A stretch of DNA of 23,203 nt from UCB3 sp964415605 (GTDB taxonomy: Bacteria; Chloroflexota; Anaerolineae; Epilineales; Epilineaceae), in assembly GCA_964415605.1 (NCBI GenBank), contig CAYQBA010000063.1, forward strand, positions 1 through 23,203, written 5' to 3'. Below, piece by piece: positions 14,248-20,528 of this stretch. A program made the position numbers and the translations under genes. A model generated the notes under the pieces. It was not told the DNA's origin. It did no database searches and saw only the letters and a program-made list of their open reading frames with translations. How positions within the stretch are numbered: the stretch's first letter is position 1; every line of letters begins with the position of its first letter.

Positions 14248-15462
14248 TCAGTCGGCCCACCGGTAGTCGGCGACGGCATGCCATGGGACGACGGTGACGC
14301 CCGTGCGGTGTTGGGCGGTCTCGCCGCCGTAGACGACGACGCGGGCGAGGGGGGTGGGGACCTCCGGCCCCGACTCACGCGCCGGGGCCGTGATGGACGA
14401 GCGATCGAGGTGCGCGGCCGCGGCGTCCAGGGACTTGAACGCATCCGGGGCGACGGTGGCGCCCGACTTGGTTTCGGTCAGCACGAGGCGCGACGGCGCA
14501 TCCAGAACGAGGTCGATTTCGATGCCGCGCTGCTGGCGCAGGTGGAAGAGCGCGGGCGCCTGCCCGCGATGGACGCGCGCCTTGTAGATCTCCGACGCGA
14601 CCCAGGACTCGAAGATCGCGCCGCGCAGCGGGTGGTGGACGAGCTGATCCGGGGCGCGGATGCCCAGGAGGTGGCACGCGAGCCCGGTGTCGAAGAAGTG
14701 CAGCTTGGGGGACTTGACCATCTGGGTGGTGATGCTGCGATGCCAGGCGGGCAGGCGAAAGACCAGGAAGCTCGTCTCGAGGACCGACAGCCACGCCCGG
14801 GCGGTGTTGTGCGAGATGCCGGCGTCGGCGGCGAGCGCGGAGAGGTTGAGCACCTGCGCGGTTCGGCCGGCGCACAGCCGCAGGAAGGTCGTGAAGGCGT
14901 GCAGGTCGCCGACGTTGAGGACTTGGCGCACGTCGCGTTGGACGTAGGTGGCGACGTAGTCGGCCAGCCAGCGGTCGGCGGGGATTTGCCGGTCGTGGAT
15001 GCGCGGATAGCCGCCCCGCCACAGGGTGTCGAAGAGGTCTTGCGGCGGGGCGGGGAAGCGCCGCAGCTCGTCGAGGCCGAGCGGCAGGAGGTGCAACACG
15101 CCGGTTCTTCCCGCCAGGGACTGCGCGATGGCCTGCGACAGGCCGAGGTGCTGCGACCCGGTGAGGATGAACCGCCCGTGCTCCGGGCGGGCATCGACGT
15201 CGACCTGGAGGTAGCTGAGCAGATCGGGCGCGTGCTGGACTTCGTCGATGATCGCGCCGGCGGCATGCTGTGCCAGGAAGCCGCGCGGGTCGGTGGTGGC
15301 GAACTCGCGCTCGTCGAGCGCTTCGAGCGACACGTACGGCTTGTCCGGGAAGGTCGCCCGGCACAGCGTGGTCTTGCCGGACTGGCGCGGCCCGGTCACG
15401 GTGACCACCGGATAGTAGGTCGCCAGGGTGCGCAGGCTCGCTTCGAGGTTGCGTGGGATCAC
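14248..15462 (-). CDS. DUF4143-family AAA ATPase
   Basis: About 404 residues. An AAA domain holds Walker A TGPRQSGKTTL (23-33), Walker B AIIDEVQ (acidic pair 73-74) and sensor LTGSQ (100-104). A DNA-binding-like winged region follows around 195-225, then the DUF4143 domain. It ends in a PD-(D/E)xK-like pattern, Glu315-x-Asp317 and Glu330-x-Lys332 in LTETKSG. Such proteins are common in mobile and defence regions and their role is unknown. GTG at 15462 is chosen because homologues usually begin near IPRNLEASL and because a good promoter at 15511-15539 lies inside the longer frame. The first in-frame ATG is at 15546 and GTG at 15504 is also possible. It is divergent from the RHH antitoxin. Confidence 0.85.
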   Translation of the reverse strand: MIPRNLEASLRTLATYYPVVTVTGPRQSGKTTLCRATFPDKPYVSLEALDEREFATTDPRGFLAQHAAGAIIDEVQHAPDLLSYLQVDVDARPEHGRFILTGSQHLGLSQAIAQSLAGRTGVLHLLPLGLDELRRFPAPPQDLFDTLWRGGYPRIHDRQIPADRWLADYVATYVQRDVRQVLNVGDLHAFTTFLRLCAGRTAQVLNLSALAADAGISHNTARAWLSVLETSFLVFRLPAWHRSITTQMVKSPKLHFFDTGLACHLLGIRAPDQLVHHPLRGAIFESWVASEIYKARVHRGQAPALFHLRQQRGIEIDLVLDAPSRLVLTETKSGATVAPDAFKSLDAAAAHLDRSSITAPARESGPEVPTPLARVVVYGGETAQHRTGVTVVPWHAVADYRWAD

Positions 15463-15510
15463 CGCTGCCGGGGCCGAAGGAGGATCGTCTGACAGAGCAG
15501 GCACGCACAA

Positions 15511-15539
15511 ATTGTAAGTTGAAAAGTGAATCTTGGCAA
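15511..15539 (-). promoter_or_regulatory. Sigma70-like promoter for the DUF4143 ATPase
   Basis: Minus strand TTGCCA (15539-15534), a 17-base spacer and TACAAT (15516-15511) lie in a locally AT-rich patch. Transcription would start near 15504, so an ATG at 15546 could not be used by this transcript. Confidence 0.6.
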
Positions 15540-15572
15540 CCAGCATGATCTACACGGGTTCCGGGGGCATCC

Positions 15573-15803
15573 ATGGCGAGCCTGACCATCACGATCGACG
15601 ACGACATTCTCCAGCGTGCCAGGATCCGCGCGCTGCAGGAGGGCACGTCCGTGAACGCGCTCCTGCGCGAGTACCTGGAAGCGTATGCTGGCCGGCGCGA
15701 TGCGCAGCGCCAGGCCATCGCGGACGTGCGTGCCATCGCCGAGCGCGCCACCAGCCGGCGGAGTGAGCGTCGATGGACCCGAGACGAGCTCCATGAGCGA
15801 TAG
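15573..15803 (+). CDS. Ribbon-helix-helix (CopG-like) antitoxin
   Basis: A 76-residue protein. SLTITIDDDILQRARIRA (3-20) is the beta strand and first helix of a ribbon-helix-helix DNA-binding fold. EGTSVNALLREYLEAYAG (22-39) is the turn and second helix. The charged C-terminal half (40-76) would wrap a PIN toxin. It overlaps by 11 bases with a gene starting like a PIN toxin (ATG 15793), the standard arrangement of VapB-VapC-type pairs. That toxin is broken, so this antitoxin appears to be orphaned. It probably binds the short divergent region shared with the DUF4143 ATPase gene, inferred from family habit. Confidence 0.85.
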   Translation: MASLTITIDDDILQRARIRALQEGTSVNALLREYLEAYAGRRDAQRQAIADVRAIAERATSRRSERRWTRDELHER

Positions 15804-15924
15804 GGTCTTCGTCGACGCCAACATCCTGGTGCACATGTTCGACGACGATGCGCCGACGAAGAAGGCGCAGGCCATGCGTGTCAACAACGCTCAGAAAATG
15901 ACCCATTCGACGTGTTGGAAATGA
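15793..15924 (+). pseudogene. PIN-domain toxin truncated by an IS21-type end
   Basis: MSDRVFVDANILVHMFDDD is a clear PIN-domain start with the first catalytic Asp (residue 8). Homology stops near residue 30, and the frame runs into IS-like terminal repeats and stops at 15924, giving 43 residues against about 130 expected. Three of the four usual acidic residues are lost, so it cannot be an active ribonuclease. The join is near 15879-15886. Confidence 0.75.
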
Positions 15925-15964
15925 CCCATCGGCACCAAGGAACAACGGCCAGGAATTGACCCGT
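15894..15964. repeat. Three IS21-like terminal repeats
   Basis: Copies are at 15894-15906 (GAAAATGACCCAT), 15917-15929 (GGAAATGACCCAT) and 15952-15964 (GGAATTGACCCGT). Starts are 23 and 35 bases apart, roughly two and three helical turns, as expected for sites bound by one transposase on one face of the DNA. Confidence 0.7.
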
Positions 15965-16049
15965 GGCACGGTGGCCGGGGTCAGAACCGACGTCAGGACC
16001 AAGGACGGATCATGGGCGCTCCATGGGGATGGATGGGTCGGCGGGAGCC

Positions 16050-16140
16050 GATAGACGGCCGCGGGTGCGATACGAAGGGCCGGTGGTGACCAAGGATCTC
16101 GGCCCGGTGACAGAGACGGTCGAGGAGGGCGGGGGTGGCT
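16050..16140 (-). pseudogene. istB: istB C-terminal fragment
   Basis: The minus strand encodes TPALLDRLCHRAEILGHHRP, which matches the end of IstB helper ATPases (ALLDRLxHRxxIL followed by a SYR-type end). The final motif is lost after the HHRP and the 5' part of the gene is absent. Its orientation places the element end at the PIN toxin side, consistent with the terminal repeats. Confidence 0.5.
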
Positions 16141-16144
16141 GAGG

Positions 16145-16320
16145 GCGAGGGGGGTCTGGGCTCGGGCCCGGATCGAATCCGACGTCGCCGCTCTCCGCGC
16201 CGCCATCGGCGACGCCGCCTTCGAGGCAGCCCGGGCGCGCGGGCTGGCGATGACGACGGACGAGGCAGTGGCGTTCGCACTCGAGATGGCCGGCACGTCG
16301 CCGGACTGGCGGACGGGCAC
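16145..16320 (+). pseudogene. C-terminal fragment of a cyclase/AAA/TPR regulator
   Basis: The plus frame reads RIESDVAALRAAIGDAAFEA, then ARARGLAMTTDEAVAFALEM. This matches the very end of large regulators with an N-terminal class III cyclase or LuxR domain, an ATPase and TPRs, which typically end RxxLGEExFxxAWAxGRxLxxEEAVAxAL. Only about 50 residues remain. The upstream part was removed at the IS21 junction near 16144. No start or function is left. Confidence 0.6.
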
Positions 16321-16340
16321 AACCGGCACGAGTCGATGGT

Positions 16341-16361
16341 TTGTGGCTATAATGGTCACAA
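16341..16361 (+). promoter_or_regulatory. -10 box inside an imperfect palindrome: promoter/operator of the first Phd-PIN pair
   Basis: TATAAT (16348-16353) sits at the centre of a 21-base imperfect palindrome bounded by TTGTG (16341-16345) and CACAA (16357-16361). Eight of ten opposing base pairs match. No -35 box is evident. An antitoxin bound here would block polymerase, fitting autoregulation of such modules. Confidence 0.55.
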
Positions 16362-16383
16362 TCGTCAGATGTGGAGGGCCGTC

Positions 16384-16677
16384 ATGGGACGAGTCGGTGT
16401 TGCCGAGCTGAAAGCGTCGCTGAGCCAGTACCTGGCGCGGGTCCAGGCTGGCGAGACGGTGGTGGTGACGGACCATGGCCGGCCGGTGGCACGGCTGGTG
16501 CCGGTGACCGCCGGCGAGCAGGAGCCCGAGGAGCGCCTGCGGGCGATGGAGCGGCTGGGCCTGGTACGTCGTGGTGGTGGGCCGTTGCCGCCCGACTTCT
16601 GGGACCGGCCCCGCCCGGTGGACGCGGCCGGGCGATCGCTGGCGCTTCTCCTGGCTGAGCGGGAGGGCGGTCGGTGA
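16384..16677 (+). CDS. Phd/YefM-type antitoxin (first pair)
   Basis: A 97-residue antitoxin. MGRVGVAELKASLSQYLARV and GETVVVTDHGRPVARLVPV are the Phd/YefM N-terminal DNA-binding fold. Residues 50-97 are the toxin-binding tail, with a Pro-rich LPPDFWDRPRP segment. ATG at 16384 has GGAGGG five bases upstream. The stop overlaps the toxin start as GTGA. A -10 box with a palindrome lies just upstream, consistent with self-repression. This pair is intact though both flanking genes are fragments. Confidence 0.9.
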   Translation: MGRVGVAELKASLSQYLARVQAGETVVVTDHGRPVARLVPVTAGEQEPEERLRAMERLGLVRRGGGPLPPDFWDRPRPVDAAGRSLALLLAEREGGR

Positions 16678-17096
16678 AGTTCTGGGACGCTTCCGCCCTC
16701 GCGCCCCTGTGCTGCGCTCAGCCTGCCAGTGCCCAGGTGAATCGCCTGGCGCGAGCTGACGGAACCATGGTCGTGTGGTGGGCAACGCCGGTGGAGATCG
16801 CGTCGGCGCTGGCCCGACTGGGGCGCGAGGGTGCGCTCACGGCCGCGGACGTCAACGCGACCCTCGCCTTGCTCGGTACGCTGCGCGAAGCGTGGACCGA
16901 GGTGCTGCCCGTCGACGGCGTGCGCGAGCGCGCCGAGCGACTGTTGCGTGCGCACTCCCTACGCGCAGCCGACGCCCTCCAGCTGGCCGCCGCGCTCGTG
17001 TGGGTCGCCGACCGGCCGGCCGGCGCGGTCCTGGTGACCCTGGACGATCGCCTGCGCACCGCCGCCACCCAGGAAGGCTTCACGGTGGAGCCGTAA
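16674..17096 (+). CDS. PIN-domain toxin (VapC-like, first pair)
   Basis: A 140-residue PIN ribonuclease. The acidic site is complete: Asp5 in MKFWDASALAPL, Glu41 in TPVEIASAL, Asp100 in LRAADALQLAAAL, and Asp124 or Asp125 in VTLDDRLRTAA. Such toxins cut tRNA or rRNA and stop growth until bound by the antitoxin. The start is GTG at 16674, overlapping the antitoxin stop by four bases, so translation is coupled. Length and motifs are normal, so it is probably active. Confidence 0.9.
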   Translation: MKFWDASALAPLCCAQPASAQVNRLARADGTMVVWWATPVEIASALARLGREGALTAADVNATLALLGTLREAWTEVLPVDGVRERAERLLRAHSLRAADALQLAAALVWVADRPAGAVLVTLDDRLRTAATQEGFTVEP

Positions 17097-17099
17097 GCA

Positions 17100-17393
17100 C
17101 GATCGCGGCAGGAGCGGGTCCGACGAACCCTGACCACCCCGTCGCCACCACCACCTTCCGCTTCACCGACATCGCCGGCTCCCCCTGCCTCTGGGCCGAG
17201 CACCGCGCCGCCATGGGCGCCGCCCTCGCCCGCCACGACGCCATTCTGCGCGCGGCCATCGAGGAGCACGGCGGTACGGTGTTCAAGACCGTCGGAGATG
17301 CCCTCTACGTCGCCTTCCCCGCTCCCCTCGGCGCCCTCGCCGCGGCCCTCGCGGGCCAGCGGGCGCTGGCGGCGGAGGACTCGTGGCGTGCGG
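17100..17393 (+). pseudogene. N-terminal fragment of a class III adenylate/guanylate cyclase regulator
   Basis: After the PIN stop, a frame reads TTTFRFTDIAGSPCLWAEH, then ALARHDAILRAAIEEHGG and TVFKTVGDALYVAFPAP. These are the cyclase catalytic core motifs, including the two metal-binding Asp residues (FTDI and VGDA). Family members read FTDIEGST, so AGSP is altered. There is no ATG, GTG or TTG in frame before the domain (the expected position has GTA). At about 17390 homology switches abruptly to HMG-CoA reductase, so the ATPase and TPR parts are missing. It is a dead fragment. It mirrors the tail fragment at 16145-16320, from the same kind of gene. Confidence 0.7.
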
Positions 17394-17670
17394 CGTCGTC
17401 GAGGCCAATGCCCTGGTCACGGTGGATCCGTATCGCGCGGCGCCGCACAACAAGGGCGTCCTGAACGGCATCGACCCGGTGGTGATCGCCACCGGCAACG
17501 ACTGGTGCAGCATCGAGGCCGGCGCGCACGCCTATGCGGCGCGGGACGGGGCCAATCGCGCGCTGACCGAGTGGCGTGTGGACGAGGCGACGGGCGACCT
17601 CGTCGGCCGGCTGGAGGTTCCGATGGGCGCTGGGCACGGTGGGCGGCGGCACGCGCAGCCACCCGCTGGC
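17388..17670 (+). pseudogene. mvaA: Internal fragment of degradative-type HMG-CoA reductase
   Basis: The frame reads GVVEANALVTVDPYRAAPHN, KGVLNGIDPVVIATGNDW, then IEAGAHAYAARDGANRALTE. It matches class II 3-hydroxy-3-methylglutaryl-CoA reductase, where family members read DPYRAATHNKGIMNGIDAVVIATGNDWRAxEAGAHAYA. About 90 of some 430 residues remain. Near 17620-17627 an extra G shifts the frame; the next frame continues ALGTVGGGTRSHPLAG, the expected sequence, and then homology ends. The enzyme is cut at both ends and inactive. It would have served the mevalonate pathway; no other pathway gene is here. Confidence 0.75.
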
Positions 17671-18027
17671 AGGGGTATGCTTCAAGAGTATCTGTTCAGC
17701 CCTCCGCGACAACCCCCACCCCGGCGCTTCGCGCCACCCCGCCCCTGGAAAACTCCAAGTTCAGCTGAGGCAGAACAATGCCATTCGTTCAGCTCGAACG
17801 CGAACGTGTCCGGCCCGTAACACAAACACCGGTCCAACCGTCCGTTGCCGACGGCGCGCTCCCGCTCGATCGTACCGCCGGCATTCGCCAGGCGGTGCGG
17901 GAACGCGAGCAACACGATCTGCGCCGCGCCCTCGTGGTACGGGGCCGCCCCCGGCAAGAGAACGCGCGTGACTGAACGAGCGCAGATGAGCCGGACGAGG
18001 ATCCTCGAGCGTCGGCCCGCGCCGGGA
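17671..18027. other. Unassigned stretch with a possible minus-strand coding remnant
   Basis: No confident gene. On the minus strand a frame about 17761-18092 reads LPGAAPYHEGAAQIVLLAFP, then HRLANAGGTIERERAVGNGR and YGPDTFAFELNEW, with natural-looking residue composition but no family I recognise. At 17730-17750 is a GGCGC-TTC-GCGCC hairpin within a CCACCCC-flanked segment that resembles an intergenic repeat. Only one copy is present in this window. Confidence 0.3.
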
Positions 18028-18057
18028 TTGACGGACCGCCAGCCCCGTCGGCATAAT
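18028..18057 (+). promoter_or_regulatory. Sigma70-like promoter of the EAD-FGE gene
   Basis: TTGACG (18028-18033), an 18-base spacer and CATAAT (18052-18057); each hexamer matches consensus at five of six bases. Transcription would begin near 18064, about 21 bases before the ATG at 18085. The promoter looks intact although the gene is frameshifted. Confidence 0.65.
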
Positions 18058-18084
18058 CGGCCGCACCGGAGCACACTCTTCCCC

Positions 18085-19406
18085 ATGGCCAAGGTCGACC
18101 TCTCGAACAGCCAGCGCAGGCAGCTCGTTGCACTGATCGCGTCGCACGGCGGTGTCTTGACCGTGACGCGGCGCTACATCCTGCTGGAGGACGCGGGCCT
18201 GCGGCGGTTCGAGACACGGGTGAACGTGGAGTCGCCCGCGGAGGACTTCAGTGCGGAGCTGGTGCGCACGTTGCAGGACTCCGGCACGCTGGCGGATACG
18301 GAGCAGCCGGCGCTGGTGTCGCTGCTGCGGGTGCTGCGCGAGCGGGTGGCGGGACACGAGGCGGAGCGGGCGTTCGTCGACGAGCTCTTGGCGCCGTACC
18401 GAGGGAGCGGGCCGCCTGCACACGGCGGTGTGGTCGATGGCCCGCTGGAGACGCCGGAGCAGCAGGCGCTGCTGGACGTGATGCTGGACGTGAACCGGCC
18501 GGCGGCAGAGCGTTCGGACGCGGGCGACAAGCTGGCGGCGATCGGCGACCCGCGGCCGGGGGTCGGCTTGGCGGGCGGACGGGTTGCCGGACATCGCGTG
18601 GTGCGCGGTGCCGGCGGGGGTGTTCACGATGGGCGGGGAGGCGTACGACGACGAGAAGCCGATCCGGACGGTCGAGCTGCCGGCGTACGACATCGCGAAG
18701 TACGCCGTCACGTACGCGCAGTACAAGGCGTTCCTCGACGCGCCGGACGGCTATCGAGACGACCGTTGGTGGCGCGCGCCGCTGAAGCTCGCGGAGCAAC
18801 AGAAGGAGCACGGTGATCAGCGGTGGAAGATCGCCAACCGGCCCGCCGAGCGCGTGTCGTGGTACGACGCGGTGGCGTTCTGCCGGTGGCTGACGGCGCG
18901 GCTGCGGGCGGTGGGGGAGTTGGGGACGGACCGCGAGATCCGGTTGCCGACGGAGGCGGAGTGGGAGAAGGCGGCGCGGGGCACGGACGGGCGGGAATAC
19001 CCGTGGGGCGGCGCGTACGTCGATGGTTCGGCGAACGTCGTGGACGGGGAGGCTGGCAGGCGGTTGGTAGCGCTGGCGGACAAGGGCGATTGGGATGCCT
19101 ATCGCAAGGTGTTCTGGGATGATGCGGCGGTGGCGCTGAAGCACACGACCGCTGTCGGGTTGTACCCGCACGGGGCGTCGCCGGTGGGGGCGCTCGACAT
19201 GGGCGGAAACGTGTGGGAGTGGTGCGCCACGGAGTACGCCAGCAAGAGCGACGAGGACATGTCAAGCACTGCTTCTCGGGTGGTGCGGGGGGTCGTGGTG
19301 CCGCGACTATCTCGACGCGCGCGTCGCCTCTCGCGACTGGTGCTATCCCGACGACCGCCTTGACTTCGTTGGGTTTCGGCTTGTGCAAGCTGCCCCCATT
19401 TCGTAG
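18085..19406 (+). pseudogene. Effector-associated domain fused to formylglycine-generating-enzyme-like (SUMF1) domain, frameshifted
   Basis: Residues 6-105 from ATG 18085 (MAKVDLSNSQRRQLVALIAS, then RRYILLEDAGLRRFETRV) form an all-helical death-like effector-associated domain of the sort that recruits partners in bacterial conflict systems. A linker ending GDPRPGVGL follows. There one extra G at 18570-18571 shifts the frame. The next frame continues with the SUMF1/FGE-like domain: VPAGVFTMGGEAYDDEKP, RVSWYDAVAFCRWL, RLPTEAEWEKAARG and LDMGGNVWEWCATEY. A second change in the G-run 19287-19292 breaks the RGGSW motif; a third frame then gives SWCRDYLDARVASRDW to the TAG at 19404-19406. Restored, it would be about 440 residues. 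Sequencing error could explain the shifts, but neighbouring remnants favour decay. The domain calls rest on motifs read by eye. Confidence 0.75.
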
Positions 19407-19501
19407 CTATGAACTCTGTCAGCTCTGGTCTCTGTTTCTCTGGCAAGGCGATGCGGCGTTCGCGATCACCGATGGCTCTGGAAGCCGTTCGGGGCCGTTA
19501 A

Positions 19502-19524
19502 ACCGCCATCTTCGGAGTGGCGGT
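19502..19524. terminator. UUCG-loop hairpin after the EAD-FGE gene
   Basis: ACCGCCA (19502-19508) and TGGCGGT (19518-19524) pair perfectly. TC/GA inside extends the stem around a TTCG tetraloop with a C-G closing pair, with one bulged G. No T-run follows on the plus strand. The rest of 19407-19607 shows no gene. Confidence 0.4.
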
Positions 19525-19607
19525 CAGGGTTGGGGATCGAGCAACTCCGCTTCTGCAAGTCGACGGGGCGTGGCTGCGTCGCCTGGATCGAATGCGGCTG
19601 CTCCGGC

Positions 19608-19636
19608 TTGACTTAGTCCACGACCTAGTCCATAGT
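19608..19636 (+). promoter_or_regulatory. Promoter with direct repeats for the second Phd-PIN pair
   Basis: TTGACT (19608-19613), a 17-base spacer and CATAGT (19631-19636). TAGTCCA occurs twice, at 19614-19620 and 19626-19632, one helical turn apart between the boxes, a plausible antitoxin operator. Confidence 0.55.
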
Positions 19637-19676
19637 TCGATTGACTCGACACGAAATCCCATCCCGGAGGTGCATC

Positions 19677-19934
19677 ATGGCCGTCGAGGTCAACGTTCAC
19701 GAGGCGAAGACGCACTTCAGCAAGCTCCTGCAGCGGGTGATGGTTGGAGAGGAGGTGGTCATCGCCAAGGCGGGCCGCCCCGTGGCCCGGCTGGTGCCGT
19801 ATTCCGCGGGCTCCCTCCCCCGTGTGCCCGGCCGCTACGCCGGGCAGATCCGCATCGCGGACGACTTCGATGCGCCGCTGCCAGACGACCTGCTAGACCA
19901 GTTCGATGGTGCAAGCGATGCGGCTGCTCGTTGA
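19677..19934 (+). CDS. Phd/YefM-type antitoxin (second pair)
   Basis: An 85-residue antitoxin. MAVEVNVHEAKTHFSKLLQR and GEEVVIAKAGRPVARLVPY form the Phd/YefM fold. The C-terminal half, with RYAGQIRIADDFDAPLPDDL, is the typical toxin-neutralising tail (GxxxxxIxxDFDxPLPDDLLxxF). ATG at 19677 follows GGAGG by six bases and is preferred to ATG 19641. It overlaps the toxin gene. It differs strongly in tail sequence from the first pair, so the two antitoxins are unlikely to cross-neutralise. Confidence 0.9.
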   Translation: MAVEVNVHEAKTHFSKLLQRVMVGEEVVIAKAGRPVARLVPYSAGSLPRVPGRYAGQIRIADDFDAPLPDDLLDQFDGASDAAAR

Positions 19935-20310
19935 CACCCATGTCTGGCTATGGTGGCTGACCGAGCCGACCAGGCTCAACTTGGAAGCCGGCGCGCTATT
20001 GGCCGACCCAGGTAACAGGATCTTCCTTTCGGCGGCCAGTGTCTGGGAGATCGTGATCAAGCACGCCCTGGGCAAGCTGACGCTCCCCGCCGACCCTGAC
20101 CAACTGGTCCCCCGGGCCATGGCGGAAGACGGCCTGATCGGACTGGCGATCGGGCACGCGCACGTCCTGCGCGTCGGCCGTCTCCCGCACCATCACCGCG
20201 ACCCGTTCGACCGAGTGCTCGTGGCCCAGGCTCAGGTCGAAGGCATGCCCATCCTGACCGCGGATCCGGTCTTCGGTGCGTACGACGTCCCTCTGCTGCG
20301 GGCTGGTTGA
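19918..20310 (+). CDS. PIN-domain toxin (second pair)
   Basis: A 130-residue PIN ribonuclease of the type that starts MRLLVDTHVWLWWL. Acidic residues are Asp6, Glu44 in SAASVWEIVIK, Asp95 and Asp98 in HHHRDPFDRVLVAQA, and Asp116 in LTADPVF. The HHRDPFDR motif separates it from the first pair's toxin. ATG 19918 is chosen since homologues begin at MRLLxDTH; ATG 19906 is possible. It overlaps the antitoxin by 17 bases. All expected residues are present, so it is probably active. Downstream, 20311-20528 shows no gene. Confidence 0.9.
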   Translation: MRLLVDTHVWLWWLTEPTRLNLEAGALLADPGNRIFLSAASVWEIVIKHALGKLTLPADPDQLVPRAMAEDGLIGLAIGHAHVLRVGRLPHHHRDPFDRVLVAQAQVEGMPILTADPVFGAYDVPLLRAG

Positions 20311-20528
20311 CCGCGTCCCCGCGTGCGATAGTGACTGTTTAGGCCAGGCGCTTGCAGGGCGGTCGCGCTCCAGGTTAGGCGGCGAGGATGGTACGACTGG
20401 GAAGATCGGGCTGGGCGGCGAGGGGGATCGGGGCAGGAGCAGAGCAGTTGCGCTGGTCGGGGCGGGGGTGTAGACGCCGAGGATCGGCATTGAGATTCCT
20501 ATGCCCCAATCACTTCAAGGGGTGAAGC

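Larger units (their letters stand above)
15879..16144 (-). mobile_element. IS21-family remnant: right end plus istB tail
   Basis: The left boundary shows TGTCAAC followed by three copies of a G(G/A)AA(A/T)TGACCC(A/G)T motif, the multiple terminal binding sites typical of IS21 elements. On the minus strand at about 16050-16140 lies a short match to the end of the helper ATPase IstB. The rest of istB and all of istA are gone; beyond 16144 the sequence belongs to a different gene. The element inserted in the PIN toxin and was then deleted from the other side. The terminal repeats are seen; the family name comes from their pattern. Confidence 0.6.

Noticed and set aside
14115..14444. N-terminal extension of the M20 peptidase frame
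   Set aside because: No similarity to the family, it runs through the extended -10 and G-quadruplex, and overlaps the end of the DUF4143 gene.
16135..16677. Longer start for the first Phd antitoxin
   Set aside because: The extension crosses the promoter and palindrome and is out of family; ATG 16384 has a good ribosome site.
20311..20528. Possible small gene or riboswitch before the LVIVD gene
   Set aside because: No coding frame with family likeness. A GGCAT/ATGCC five-base pair and a CTTCA/TGAAG pair around the ribosome site are too short to support a structured leader.
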